From Mytilus galloprovincialis (taxonomy: Eukaryota; Mollusca; Bivalvia; Mytilida; Mytilidae), in NCBI RefSeq assembly GCF_965363235.1, contig NC_134842.1, positions 2,321,112-2,385,111 on the forward strand: 64,000 bases of DNA. Direction: 5' to 3'. A program made the translations under genes and the position numbers. The notes beneath the pieces were generated by a model, which did no database searches, had not been told where the DNA came from, and worked only from the letters and a program-made list of their open reading frames with translations. Of this stretch, positions 1 through 11,900 are shown one piece after another; the stretch's first letter is position 1; every line of letters begins with the position of its first letter.

Positions 1-3000
1 TTGGGACAGATTTATGAAGCTGTTAAGATTAAATCTGCCTATACTAACTCATCAGTTGAAAAATTTCCTGAATTAGTAAGCAAACTCATTCAGTGTGGTT
101 ATCCTCTGGAAATAATGAATGGAGATACTGCTTCTGTTCCTTTACTGTGGGTTGAATCGGTCATGGGGCAGCTTCAAAAAGATTTAGGAGATAGAAAACT
201 TTTAGTGATTTCAGTTTTGGGTATTCAAAGTTCTGGAAAGTCTACTTTACTTAACGTGATGTTCGGAGTACAGTTTGCAGTCAGTGCTGGACGTTGTACA
301 AAGGGTGTTTTTGCGCAACTTGTAAAGGTACAAGAGGGAACGTTGCCTTATGATTATGTTCTCATAATAGACACTGAAGGCCTGAGAGCACCGGAATTAG
401 GAGATCAAAAACAAACCCATGATAATGAATTAGCTACATTTGTTCTTGGTTTGGGCAATATCACAATTATCAATATCAAAGGCGAAAATACGCAAGAAAT
501 GGAAGATGTTCTTCAGATTGCTGTTCATGCATTTTTGCGATTAAAAATGGCAAATAGTAATATAGACATGAAACGAACGTGCATATTTGTACATCAGAAT
601 GTGCCTGCAGTCGACGCTGCTACAAAAATGATTCATGCTCGACAGAAAATGATGGACAAGTTAGACAAACTAACTTGTGAAGCAGCGAAACAGGAAGGTA
701 TTGCGGATATTAATTCCTTTAGTCAAGTTATCGAAGTAAATCATGATACACACATGTGGTACTTTTCGGATCTGTGGTCCGGTGACCCCCCAATGGCTCC
801 TATTAATGTAGGTTATAGTAGAAATGTACAAGATGTCAAGCGACAGTTATTGTTTGATTTTGGTAGAAAGAGAAAAACATTTTTGACCATATCCGAAACA
901 ACAACTCAAATGAAAGACTTGTGGTATGGTATTTTATCAGACAATTTTGTATTCAGTTTCCGAAATAGTCTCGAAGTAAAAGCATATCATACAATGGATG
1001 AAAAATTTCATAAGCTTATGTGGGATATAGAATTGGAAATGCATCGTTTTGTGCAGAAAAAAGCAAATTTTCAAATTGTACGATGTGCAAATAACGAAAT
1101 GTTAGAAAAGGAGACCAACACACTCTTAAATACCTTGAATTCAATTCTTCACCAACAATTGCAAGAAAAAACTAATTTGTGGAATAAGTTTATTGAAAAT
1201 TGTCCTCTTCAAGAAATAATGGAACAATGGAGACAAAATAGAATTTTACATTTAACAGAAAATGTGAATGACCTTGTTCGAACTGGTGAAAAAAAAATAC
1301 GTAAACTAAAAGCCCAACAAGCTGCAAACCTAGTCAGTATAGAGAAAAGATCAGTCCATGAATTGGAACTACGACTCAAAGCAGAAGCTTTGGCAAATCA
1401 ATTTAAAGAAAAATCGCTTTCGGATGGAGAACTAGAAAAAATATTTAATGTTTTTTGGGATAAAAGCATCAGTGGAGCGGAACACTCAAATACCCCTGAT
1501 AAGCGTTCGGTGGCAGATGAGATAGAAAAAGTGTTATTCGACCTTTTTAAAAGTGATACGAGTCTTTTAAAGAAGAAAACGAAAAGAAAAGCAAAGGTTG
1601 TATATACTAAAATGAACATGCTTGAAAACTCGATTTCTCCTAATGAACTGAAAGATAAAGATATAAGCATATCACAAGCTTGGTACAAAAATATCTTAAA
1701 TTTTAAAGTAAAAAAAGAGCAGTGCAAAGAGCATGCATCAAATATTATCAACATGATACTAGGGAAAATCGATAACTTCTTAGAAAGCGTAATATATGAA
1801 GACAGTCCATTTGAAAGCACCCATGCTAAAGAGGTATTCATGATATTCATTGAAAGCATTAAATCTCATAATGCTGGAATTGATGATACACATAGCTTTA
1901 CATTTACTGCAGCATTACGTATCAAATTGGCAGTTCATGTAACACGATATATAACTATTGTTTTCACAAATATGGATAAAAGATACGAGGCAAACCACAA
2001 CATTATCGCACAGATAGAGGACTATAAAACTTCTATTTGGCATTATTTTAGAGGTGTGTACAAAAACATTCAAGATGATATTACAACAGCAAACATGATA
2101 ACCCGCCAACTTGAAATAATTGTAAAAAGTGAAATTCAAGAGAATCTACCCTTACAAGTTGTAGACACCATTGTCACTGAACATTTTTTTACAAAACATA
2201 GCTTAATACTCGCAGTGATGGAAGATCTTACGAAAAGAGACGATTTTCAAAGTTTTTACCGTTACATTAATGACGCCGAAAACTTTACTTTGAAATGGGT
2301 AACAAAATTTACCAATGATCGTATGTTTGAAACCAGCGGTAAATCAAGTAGTAGGTACATGGTTATTGTACGAACATTAATTGATGTTTATTTAAAAGAA
2401 ATAAAGCAAAGCGCGGATACTGCAACGTTTGTTTCTAAAAACCACAACCCAAACAAGTGGTCATTTCCGAAGCACGTTATTTGGAAAAAAACATTTGAGC
2501 ATAATCTCTCTAAATACCTTCCTATTCCACTGACTGCTTTTTCTTTTCTTGAAAATCAGACGGGTGTGGATTTTCAAAATCTTCATAAATGTTTAGTCAA
2601 TCAGCTAAAGGATATTAGATGTAACCTTCTGCGGGAATTTCGTGACGAGTCACAACATCATGTTATTTGGAAAGGCGAAAATCCTTGTAAAACCATTTTT
2701 GATAAGTTGTGGGGATGCAATGAAAGATGCCCATTCTGCAAAGAGGTTTGTGAAAAGACTAAAAGACATATATTTGAGAATCATTCTTGTATTCAACATA
2801 GGGTACCAGGTATTGTTGGTGTTCGAAGACGTGAATCAAAAATAATGTCATGGGAGTCTTGTAATTATAAAGTGCACTCAAATCATACATTCAGATGTGA
2901 TGTTGTCGATAAACGTTGTCAGAAATATGGCGAATGCAAAGGAAAAGGTGCAGAAGGGGCATCACATTTTTACAGAGACTATAAAAGGCTTATTCCTAAT

Positions 3001-3186
3001 TGGAAAATTGAACCGTCTTCTTTGATGGATTCGTCTGCATACTGGATGTGGTTTGTTTATACATACCGTGCCGAACTGTCCGTATCATACAACTATATAG
3101 TTCCAGCAAATATTTTGAAATGGGGACGTATTACTAAAACAATGGCTATCGAATCTCTTAAAACACCAGCATTTATGCTACTTTAA
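1..3186 (+). CDS. Very large interferon-inducible-type GTPase (GVIN/URGCP-like), 3' part
   Basis: This is a single open frame of 1061 residues that is already open at base 1 and ends with TAA at 3184-3186, so the start lies outside the window. The N-terminal third is a large dynamin-like GTPase domain. A P-loop GIQSSGKS sits at residues 74-81, a switch/G3 motif DTEGL at 124-128, and the family-type HQNV at about 198-201. A long helical middle region follows. A Cys/His cluster occurs at residues 906-930 (C906, C910, C913, C917, H923, H928, C930), and the aromatic C-terminus (WMWFVYTYRAEL) is typical of the family. Vertebrate GVIN/URGCP proteins are cytosolic and many respond to interferon. In bivalves such genes are often expanded and intron-poor, as here. 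A possible AATAAA lies at 3360-3365. Family assignment is firm, but the exact orthologue and function are not. Confidence 0.88.
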   Translation: MGQIYEAVKIKSAYTNSSVEKFPELVSKLIQCGYPLEIMNGDTASVPLLWVESVMGQLQKDLGDRKLLVISVLGIQSSGKSTLLNVMFGVQFAVSAGRCTKGVFAQLVKVQEGTLPYDYVLIIDTEGLRAPELGDQKQTHDNELATFVLGLGNITIINIKGENTQEMEDVLQIAVHAFLRLKMANSNIDMKRTCIFVHQNVPAVDAATKMIHARQKMMDKLDKLTCEAAKQEGIADINSFSQVIEVNHDTHMWYFSDLWSGDPPMAPINVGYSRNVQDVKRQLLFDFGRKRKTFLTISETTTQMKDLWYGILSDNFVFSFRNSLEVKAYHTMDEKFHKLMWDIELEMHRFVQKKANFQIVRCANNEMLEKETNTLLNTLNSILHQQLQEKTNLWNKFIENCPLQEIMEQWRQNRILHLTENVNDLVRTGEKKIRKLKAQQAANLVSIEKRSVHELELRLKAEALANQFKEKSLSDGELEKIFNVFWDKSISGAEHSNTPDKRSVADEIEKVLFDLFKSDTSLLKKKTKRKAKVVYTKMNMLENSISPNELKDKDISISQAWYKNILNFKVKKEQCKEHASNIINMILGKIDNFLESVIYEDSPFESTHAKEVFMIFIESIKSHNAGIDDTHSFTFTAALRIKLAVHVTRYITIVFTNMDKRYEANHNIIAQIEDYKTSIWHYFRGVYKNIQDDITTANMITRQLEIIVKSEIQENLPLQVVDTIVTEHFFTKHSLILAVMEDLTKRDDFQSFYRYINDAENFTLKWVTKFTNDRMFETSGKSSSRYMVIVRTLIDVYLKEIKQSADTATFVSKNHNPNKWSFPKHVIWKKTFEHNLSKYLPIPLTAFSFLENQTGVDFQNLHKCLVNQLKDIRCNLLREFRDESQHHVIWKGENPCKTIFDKLWGCNERCPFCKEVCEKTKRHIFENHSCIQHRVPGIVGVRRRESKIMSWESCNYKVHSNHTFRCDVVDKRCQKYGECKGKGAEGASHFYRDYKRLIPNWKIEPSSLMDSSAYWMWFVYTYRAELSVSYNYIVPANILKWGRITKTMAIESLKTPAFMLL

Positions 3187-5289
3187 TAGAGTTAGATCGT
3201 CAGTGAAGTGAGGCAGCCAATGGGATATTACCATTCAAATGCTAATGCAAATTATTATATTGATTATTGTTTTACTGATCTGTTGTTGGTTGCTTACTTT
3301 TCTAGCATGTAACTTTTTCTCCTCTTAAACTAATGAATATAAATGGAACGCAAATTAGCAATAAATGTACTATACAGAATTTGTAATTTTGGTGCCAATC
3401 GATTAGTGAACGTTGCCGAGACTAATAATGTGTTTAAGGTGGCTGTGATAATGGACTATCTATCTATCGATTGTGGAAACCTCTGCAGACTTTTCCATAT
3501 GACCAACACAAATCTTTGAGAAAAATGTCATTCGTCATTTTCTAATTCATATGATGTATTTCATGAAGGAATTGTTGTTGTGAATTCATGTGCTGAAAGA
3601 CTGACAATAAAAACACTGATTGAATGGGATTAATGTTAATTATGTCCTGCCACAGATCATCTCGTTTGTCTTGTAAAAGATTACAGGATACCAGTAGTAG
3701 GTAAATGTCCATCTTAATATCATACTGCAGAACATAAGTCAATAACATATTTGGCGGAAGTCCTTGTACAATTTCACACAAAAACCTGCGAGATATTTCT
3801 AACATTGTAAGTTCTGTTTGAGCCAAATTGTTCCATAATTCACAAGCTTTGCTGTTACATATTTGAAGTATAATCTTTGAACACGTCAAATGTTTAAAAT
3901 TGATGGATGAATTCAAGATTGTAGAGCTGAAGCACACATTCTATGTCTGGTTCATTGATCTAACTCTTCAGTTCAGAAGAATGCCGACATGTTTGGCAGA
4001 CGTCATGTGCGGTATGATGTCATTATTTATATAATTATTAATTTCATAATATAAATTTACAATATATGTTTGTCATCGTTTTTACCTTTATAAGAATGAT
4101 TTTTTGTGGATTGAATCAGTCATTCAAATTATTTTCCTTTGTTTTATACAATCAATATTGACATTATTTTCCTTAATACAACTTTACACATACAATTCAC
4201 ATGTTATCGAACTCTAGCTGAGGGGTTAAATTGATGTTCACATGAATGCGGATTCAATGCAAGTTTATAATTCACTACCAATATTTCTTAGCTTAAATTG
4301 GCAAAATTGAATCATACTGGCTGCTAAAAGCAAATAATTATTTCACTATTTCACTTTCATTAATGATTGATCAAAAACAATTATATATTAGATTTTTTAT
4401 ACAGCTTCTAGCTAGTGTCCCTTTAAATTTAGCCAAGTACATTCATTTTCCAATTTCAAATTTTATAATTAGTGGTATCGACTTCAAATGGAAAGGTGGT
4501 CTTTTTTTACCTAGTCTATGTTTCTTCAGATTGTCAGTCCGTTTAATTTCGTCCAAGTTTTTCCAGGCAAACCCTTCTTAAAATAAACAGATATTCATAA
4601 AATATGTATTCGTTTTTGTATGGTTTGAAAGAAACAAAGCGCTTTTTCTCTGTAGATATGATATAAACCAAATGTTATGGTCACCTTACAGGCATGTTGT
4701 CGCTGGAATGTACTGTTATCAAAGGTACCAGGATTATAATTTAGGATGCCAGACGCCTGATTCGTCTACATAAGACTCATCAGTGACGCTCATATCAAAA
4801 TATTTATAAAGCCAAACAAGTATAAAATTGAAGAGCATTGAGGATCCAAAATTCCAAAAAGATGTGCCAAATATGGCTAAGGAAATCTATGCCTGGGATA
4901 AGAAAATAATGTTTTTTCGAAAAAAAGTTTTGTAAACAGTAAATTTATAAAAATGAACACATTTATATTGATATTCTTGTTAACACTGAAGTGTTGCCTA
5001 CTGGGCTGATGATACCCTCAGGGAGAAAACGTCCACTAGCAGCAGGTAGCTTCAGCTGTAGTCCAGTCGATCTAGCATAAATTTGATCCTAACCTTGAAG
5101 TAATTGCAACAGAAGATTTTGAGTTTTAATCTTTAGCATTATACCCCAAATATACACAGAAAAAAGTTCAACAAAATCTAACTTAATCAAAGAGCTGATA
5201 GCTCTGAAGTGGAAGAAGGTGAATAAAAAGTAACTTGAATTACCATAAAAGCAGCCCCACTTACCCAGGCTGCTTTGTTCCATTATTGT

Positions 5290-5575
5290 TAAAATGTATT
5301 TTTTTCTTCAAACAAGAAAAGGTCATAAGTACATGGATTTCCCATCCGTACAATCATTTTCTATGTTCAGTTGACTATGAAAATTAGGTTAAATCTTTAA
5401 TTTGGCAGTAAAATTTAGAAGATCATATCAAGAGGAACACATGTGTACTAAGTTTCAAGTTGATTGGATTTCAACTTCATCAAAAACTACCTCGACCTTA
5501 AACTTTATAACCAGAAGCAGGACGGACGGACAGACTAGAAAACATATTGCCCATAAATGGAGCATAAAAATAGTA
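5290..5575 (+). repeat. Interspersed repeat, 'GACGGACAGAC' family copy
   Basis: The segment shares a long stretch with about 61125-61560 and with the right edge of the window (63775-64000). Shared landmarks are TTTCTATGTTCA, AAGTTTCAAGTTGATTGG, CTTCATCAAAAACTACC and a terminal run of GACGGAC repeats, then AGAAAACAT. A short terminal part also occurs at about 12755-12812. The element class is not assigned. Confidence 0.7.
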
Positions 5576-8500
5576 AGACTTGTTACATACCCGCCAACTT
5601 TTGAAAGTTCCCATATGGGTTTTTACCGCACAACAACAATTTTAAAGGTTACAATTTTTAGCGACGTATTTTGCAAGATCTGGATTGTCTAGAAAAAGTG
5701 TCATATTTGTACGATGAACTTACATGCCTTTTCCTTAAGTCTGTTTGCATGATTCTAGTTATATATTAAATCAGTAGAAAAAATATACATGAAGCTAGCA
5801 GACCAGGGTTTATTTTCCAGATTAAGAATATTAGATGCTTGTTGAAATTTCCAATTTTGAATAATGCACAAAGATGGACCTTTAACATGTTGGGAACAAC
5901 ACTCCAAATGAGGGTAACTAACTGGAAGATCATCACAACCCACTGTAAAAAATGAGCACAAAAAAAGTCATTTATATTCATATTATTTGATGAAACTTTT
6001 CCCCAAGAACTATGCATCTATTAAGTACTGAATGGTCAAAACATCATGTTTTTTATCGACATAAATTTTGTCGTAAATGTAACCAAATGATGTAGAAATT
6101 GTGTTTTTTCTTCAAATTTCCATCAAATTGTGATGTTTATAGTTCCCTTATTGCCTCTCTATTTGAATAAAATAAAATAATAAGAAGAATCTGTTTCTTG
6201 TTTTGTTTTGTTTTTGACAAATGATTGTTCACTGCTTGCAAATGAATCATTATATTTATATATCTTATCTGTATATATTTTTGTTCATGTCTCCATCTCC
6301 TTATCATTTGTAAATGTTTAGACAAATAAGAAAGAAATAAGCTCCACATGTATATTTGCAACATCGTAAATTAATTAAAAAAATAACATACACTAGCACT
6401 AGTACTGCATGGATTTTAAGCATTATGAAAGTCATATTTGTAGAAAGCTTAAAAAGACTTAAAAACAGTGTAAAATGTTTTGCTATTTCTTAGCTTACAC
6501 ATTAAAATCTAATATATACTAACATTTACAAATTTAAATTTCAAGATTTTACTAGGAATTCATCTAACTACTAGACCTTTTATTAGTCTAGTTGCACATA
6601 ATGTATGTTAACTTCTAATCAGACAGAAACAAATTTATCATATAAACTTCAATGTAATCCTTGAAAGGAGGTCTAGATTGCTAAAATAATTTATAAATTT
6701 TAATTTTTTTATTTGTCCAAAATCATTTAAATTCATTTAATCAACATCATTTTATGATTATTTGATTAAAATATTAATCATTTATATTCTTTTTACAATT
6801 TACATTTTTGAAAGCAAAATAACTGGAAACAGGCTAAAACAAAGGGAAGTAACAAAAAAGTATTTCAATATTCCCAATACACATCGTTTTGATAACACAA
6901 CAGCAGTTAGCCGGAGGTAAACATCGTTGATTACCAGTATGTTTGACACCCAAGCTGTCAAGTGAAGCCATATAATAATACATCTTCTTTGATGTTCAGG
7001 TAAAATTTAACACAGGTGTCAATTACACCCGTACAGTAGTAAGAAATGATCAAATATGGCGTCTGAAAATTTTCATTCATGAAATATTTCATACACGGGA
7101 GTTTTTTCTCCTAAACGGGAGGACGGGAGGGGACCCCTGAAAACGGGAGTTTTGTACTCCCGTCGGGAGGTTCACATGTATGTAATACGAAGGGCATCTA
7201 ATTCACATGACAAAGGAAAACCATGAATAAAGACAACACTTTATATATCCTTTTTATTTATATAAAAACAAAATCTTCTTGTCTGCAGGATTGCAAATTC
7301 GTAACTTCAAGGGCGAACTTGTAAACAGGGCGAGTTGTCCCGAAACCAAATTCACGCATGCGTAATACAAATATATACAGTTAAAACATCCTGTTACAAG
7401 TAAACAAATAACGTTCATGTGGATGAGATGAAATCTAATAATTTACATAAATAAAAGGGTCATATTTACGATAGTGATTGTTTTACAATCATAATTTACA
7501 AATTAAATGATGCAGATGCCTAATCATGTGTAAAAATCGGTGTCAGGAATCTTAAGTTGTTTTGAAATTGTAATACACGAAATGAATGCGGCATACGGAG
7601 ACTCAATGACAAGGGTCGGCCCCTTAAGTCTTCAGCAGACACTTGTCTTCTTCCACTAAAAACTTAACAAATGATTTTAAAATTCCTATGGAGATTTGCA
7701 TTGAAATGGGAGATAATTCCGCAAAACAAGCAGAAATATCAATAAAAATTGATACAAAATTATATCTTTATCGCTTCTATTCAACAGAATGTATTGATTT
7801 TGTTTTATATTTTATAGTATAACAAACAACTCTATAGGTGTTTTCATATCTTTTATCAAGCTACAACCTAGATTTCATCATTCATTAGTTGACCATTTAT
7901 TAGATTTTTCAAATAAAGCATCTATTCTTTTTGTGGTTTAAAGTATATTGAAACAAGGTAGATGCTGAACAAATATAATTTACAGATTTAAACAATGCCA
8001 AATTCACTTTTTTTTTAAATTGGTCACATAAATTTGCCATTTGTTTAATGAAAAATGTGCAATAACAAATAAAAAAACACATTTATAACACTTTTCATGA
8101 GCAGAAGATAATTCAATGTAGTCAAATATAAACTTATAATCCCATCAAGTATCATACTTTACATGAATTTTAAGAAAATCAACCAAAATTGACCAAAAAA
8201 GTCTCAATTTTGCAGAGTTATCACCCTTTCCAATGTTAATTTTTTTAAAGCGTGTCTGACCTTTATACAAAATTTTAATCCTGGTATCTATGATGGGTTT
8301 GTTTTCCATTGGAAATTAAAAATGCTGATTTTGAGTTTTCCTCAAGCAAGATTTTATGGGACTTTTTTCTGTGTATATTTAGGGCTAAATGCTATAGATT
8401 AGAACTAACACATTTTCTGGTGCAACTAGTTTGAGGTATAAACTTAGTTTGACCTGATAACTGGTATTCAAATTCATTTGAGAGTAGTTTGTAATATTAA

Positions 8501-8911
8501 GACCTTGAATAAATTGGACCTTCAGGCGATTTTCATGCACTTCTTATAAAGCTATGCAGTTTCTGTCTTTTGCTATCTCCTTATGAATATAAATATGATC
8601 ATCAATCACTCAGTCTGCACTTATAATAGACATATTGAGAATGTGATCATGCTGTTGTTTACAAAGGAAATGAAGCATGTCATATAAGAATTCTTGTTTT
8701 CACATTTCAATTGTTTTGAGCAAAAATGAATCAGCAAACTACATTGGCAGCAGATTCTTGGTCTACATGAATTGTATAACAACACTAGTGTTTCTAGTTA
8801 TCTGGTATTGATATGAGATCAAAAGTTGATCCCATTAAGCAACAACAGTAAAAGCATCTTAACTATAGATAATAATGGACTAATGTTAAAACTAAAAACA
8901 CTGTTACTATA

Positions 8912-8917
8912 TTTATT
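8912..8917 (-). terminator. Candidate SFSWAP poly(A) signal
   Basis: AATAAA on the minus strand, about 55 nt past the SFSWAP stop. The motif is common in AT-rich DNA, so this is only a candidate. Confidence 0.35.
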
Positions 8918-8971
8918 AGAGTGATAACAGTATACAATACAGACAGAATAAACAATTGTAAAATATTGATG

Positions 8972-11900
8972 TCACGTGTCTTCAAATATATCTTCATCTT
9001 TCTTCACTGCTTCCTTGCTGGCCTTAATCAGAGCTCTTACCCTATGTAACATGTACTGGAATGAAGAAGAAAAAATGAAATTTTAGGTAATTTAAAGGTA
9101 TAACTCAAGATCTGTGTTTAAGGTTTACAACTGGTAGAAGATTTTTATGCACTGCTAATAATTGGCAATGTTATATTGTGTTACATGTGTCTGTCCTTCC
9201 ATCATCCATCTTGTTGAAAAGTTGTTTAAACTTATTTCATTGAATCTGCATTGCATTTTGTTCCGGTTTTCCAAACTTTCCCTTGAATTATTCCTCTTAC
9301 CAGGGGTATGTCAAAGAAAGTCTCATCCTTTTTCTAAAAAAGTTCATCGGAAGATACCCAGAACTTGTTGATAAATATTCCGTATCAACTTCACAAATAA
9401 TACAAGATGGTCTTGAAGTATAGATTTTGCGTACTGACTTTGGGTTATCATCTTAATAACGTGTTATATTATTCTTTTATTTGTCTTTATTAATATTACT
9501 TGTACTGTTAAGGAGGCTCGCGGGTATAAGATTTTCAGAAAAAAAATAAACATTTATTTTTCATTACAAATTTTATTTATTACCTTCAGTAGTTATTACT
9601 TTATCATATGGTACAAAAATCATTCCAAAAAATCAATTCGTGTTTGCCTCAGGTGACTTTTAAAATGCAGATATCATTGAAAAAGCTCCAAATTATCTTC
9701 CTTTGGTGCAAAAATGCAATTTTTTGGCATTAAAATTAAAATATTTTTTTTAACACATCGGTGACCTATATTTTTTATTGCTGTTTTCGAATAAGCTGTA
9801 CATTAACTAAATAATTGTAAAATTTAAGCGATTTCTGTAATTAAGTTCTTTTTTTATTTCGATATTACCGCTATTTCTCCTATTAGTTCAACAGAAAAAA
9901 AGGACATAAATTTACAAAAATGTATGCTTTTTTCGAAGGCAGATTGTGAGCGGAAATGAACGGTGACCCCACATTTTTATTTCATATTTCTATTAAGTAT
10001 AAGATAACGTTCACTTATAGAAAAATATAGCGAATTCTTATATCAAAATAAAAAATTTGATTTAGACCCGCGAGCCACCTTAAGTCAGTTTTTTCATATA
10101 TTCTTTTGGAGCGACCCTGTGGTTGTGTAAAACATCATACTTTGATCGCCAAAATTATTTCATTTACAATTATTTCTTTTACGTATTGATCTTGAATACT
10201 ATGAATGACAAAACTATTTTATTCAATAATATTACTTTTTCTGTCAAGTCTGTTTTTTATGATATACATTTGACGTGAAACTGTACTTATGTATCCCGTC
10301 ACACTTTGAACCACACAATTATTTTATTTATTATTATTACTTTTACTGTTAAATCTGTTTTTGTTATATCTACTTTAAGTGACTCTTCATGTATGTATGC
10401 CGTCATACTTGGAAGGACAAAATAATTTTTATGCCTACCTGTGCGAATTTCAAGCGCGCAATTTTACACCAGTACTGAAAACCTTCTATCCTTTACGGGA
10501 AGGCTTTACATACATAATTTAAGTTGTATAAGAAAAACAAAATCAGTATGTTAAATTTCATGTATGCCTTTTTGTGCTTCTTCGGTACATTTGTTGTTTT
10601 TACAGTGATATTAAGATGATAACACATTATTGACTGCTGTACCCCTATTTTTGACATTTTTACTCTTTGAGTATGTTTGTTTTGTTCATTCATCGTTGAC
10701 AATGTAATGGAATTTGATGCGACTGTCATACAAGTGAGAGGTTTAGCTAGCTATAAAACCAGGTTCAATCCACCATTTTCTACATTAGAAAATGCCTGTA
10801 CCAAGTCAGGAATATGACAGTTGTTATCTATTCGTTTGATGTGCTTGGACTTTTGATTTTGCCTTTTGATTTTTGATTTTCCTTTTTGAATTTTCCTCGG
10901 AGTTTAGTATTTTTGTGTTTTTACTTTTCTTATACTGAAAAAATATCATGAAAATGTACTGAGATATAGAATGATGTGGTATGAGTGCCAATGAGACAAC
11001 TGTCCTGTTTTGTTTTATTTTTTTGACATTGACTGCAGATTCAGTTAATCTTTGGTTCATTAGTGTATAATGATAACCTAACAATAGAACATGGCTTTTT
11101 TTCCTGTTGGCAGAATTTTTCTATAATTGCATATCTGTTCAACATCTACTTCCTATTCACTGATTCATGTACTTTGAACTACAAGTATTGTGTTTTCATG
11201 CTTGCATTCCTCTTAGCACTTGCACCTAGTTGATCATTGTTTTAATTGCCCTATAACCCGATTTAAACTAACATTTTTTAAAATTTGTAATTGGTCAGAC
11301 TTTAGATATTTTACAGTAAACTGATCACACACAAAAAAGGTTGCCTTTATGTTCAGGTTGACAAATATTTTTAAAAATAATATACAATTTCCACAAATTC
11401 CACTTTGTTGATACTTACATTAGAAACATTTTTAGAACTATCAGTTGACATGGTACTGTTACTGTCTTCATCTAATGGCTGTGAGATTCTTGTGGAACTA
11501 AGAAAATAAATCATTAAAGAGGTCAACACTTGTGGAACTAAGAAAATAAATCATTAATAATATAAAAACTTGTGGAACTAAGAAATAAATCATTATATAG
11601 AAATTTGTGGATCCAGAGGCTATTTACACAGTAAAATTATAACAAGCATTTAGTTTTAATGATGTTTTTAAAATGATAATTATTTGAGTGATTTTTAATT
11701 ATGTTGTTGTTACAATAGACAACTTTCGAGTTTGATGCATTTTCGTCAAAAACTTTGGTTTTAGTGAAGGTCACTCGTGTGTTTAGGTGCATCCTGACAT
11801 CCGTTTCAATGTAGAGCGAGTGGTTGAAAAACTATAAAGCTATATTGCAGAAATTATTCGGCAAACTATATATTCTTATAATTGACAATCTGCCCCACTG

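Larger units (their letters stand above)
3187..8971. other. Intergenic region between two converging genes
   Basis: This stretch separates the 3' ends of the GTPase gene (plus) and SFSWAP (minus). I see no supportable gene. It holds scattered interspersed-repeat fragments (about 4725-4925, 4980-5070, 5290-5575 and 7070-7180) in AT-rich unique-looking sequence. One 131-codon minus-strand frame at 3542-3937 opens without an ATG and I could not place it. Confidence 0.6.

Noticed and set aside
3542-3937. 131-codon minus-strand frame as a possible gene
   Set aside because: It starts at GTG, not ATG. I see no matching exon upstream on the minus strand and no family resemblance.
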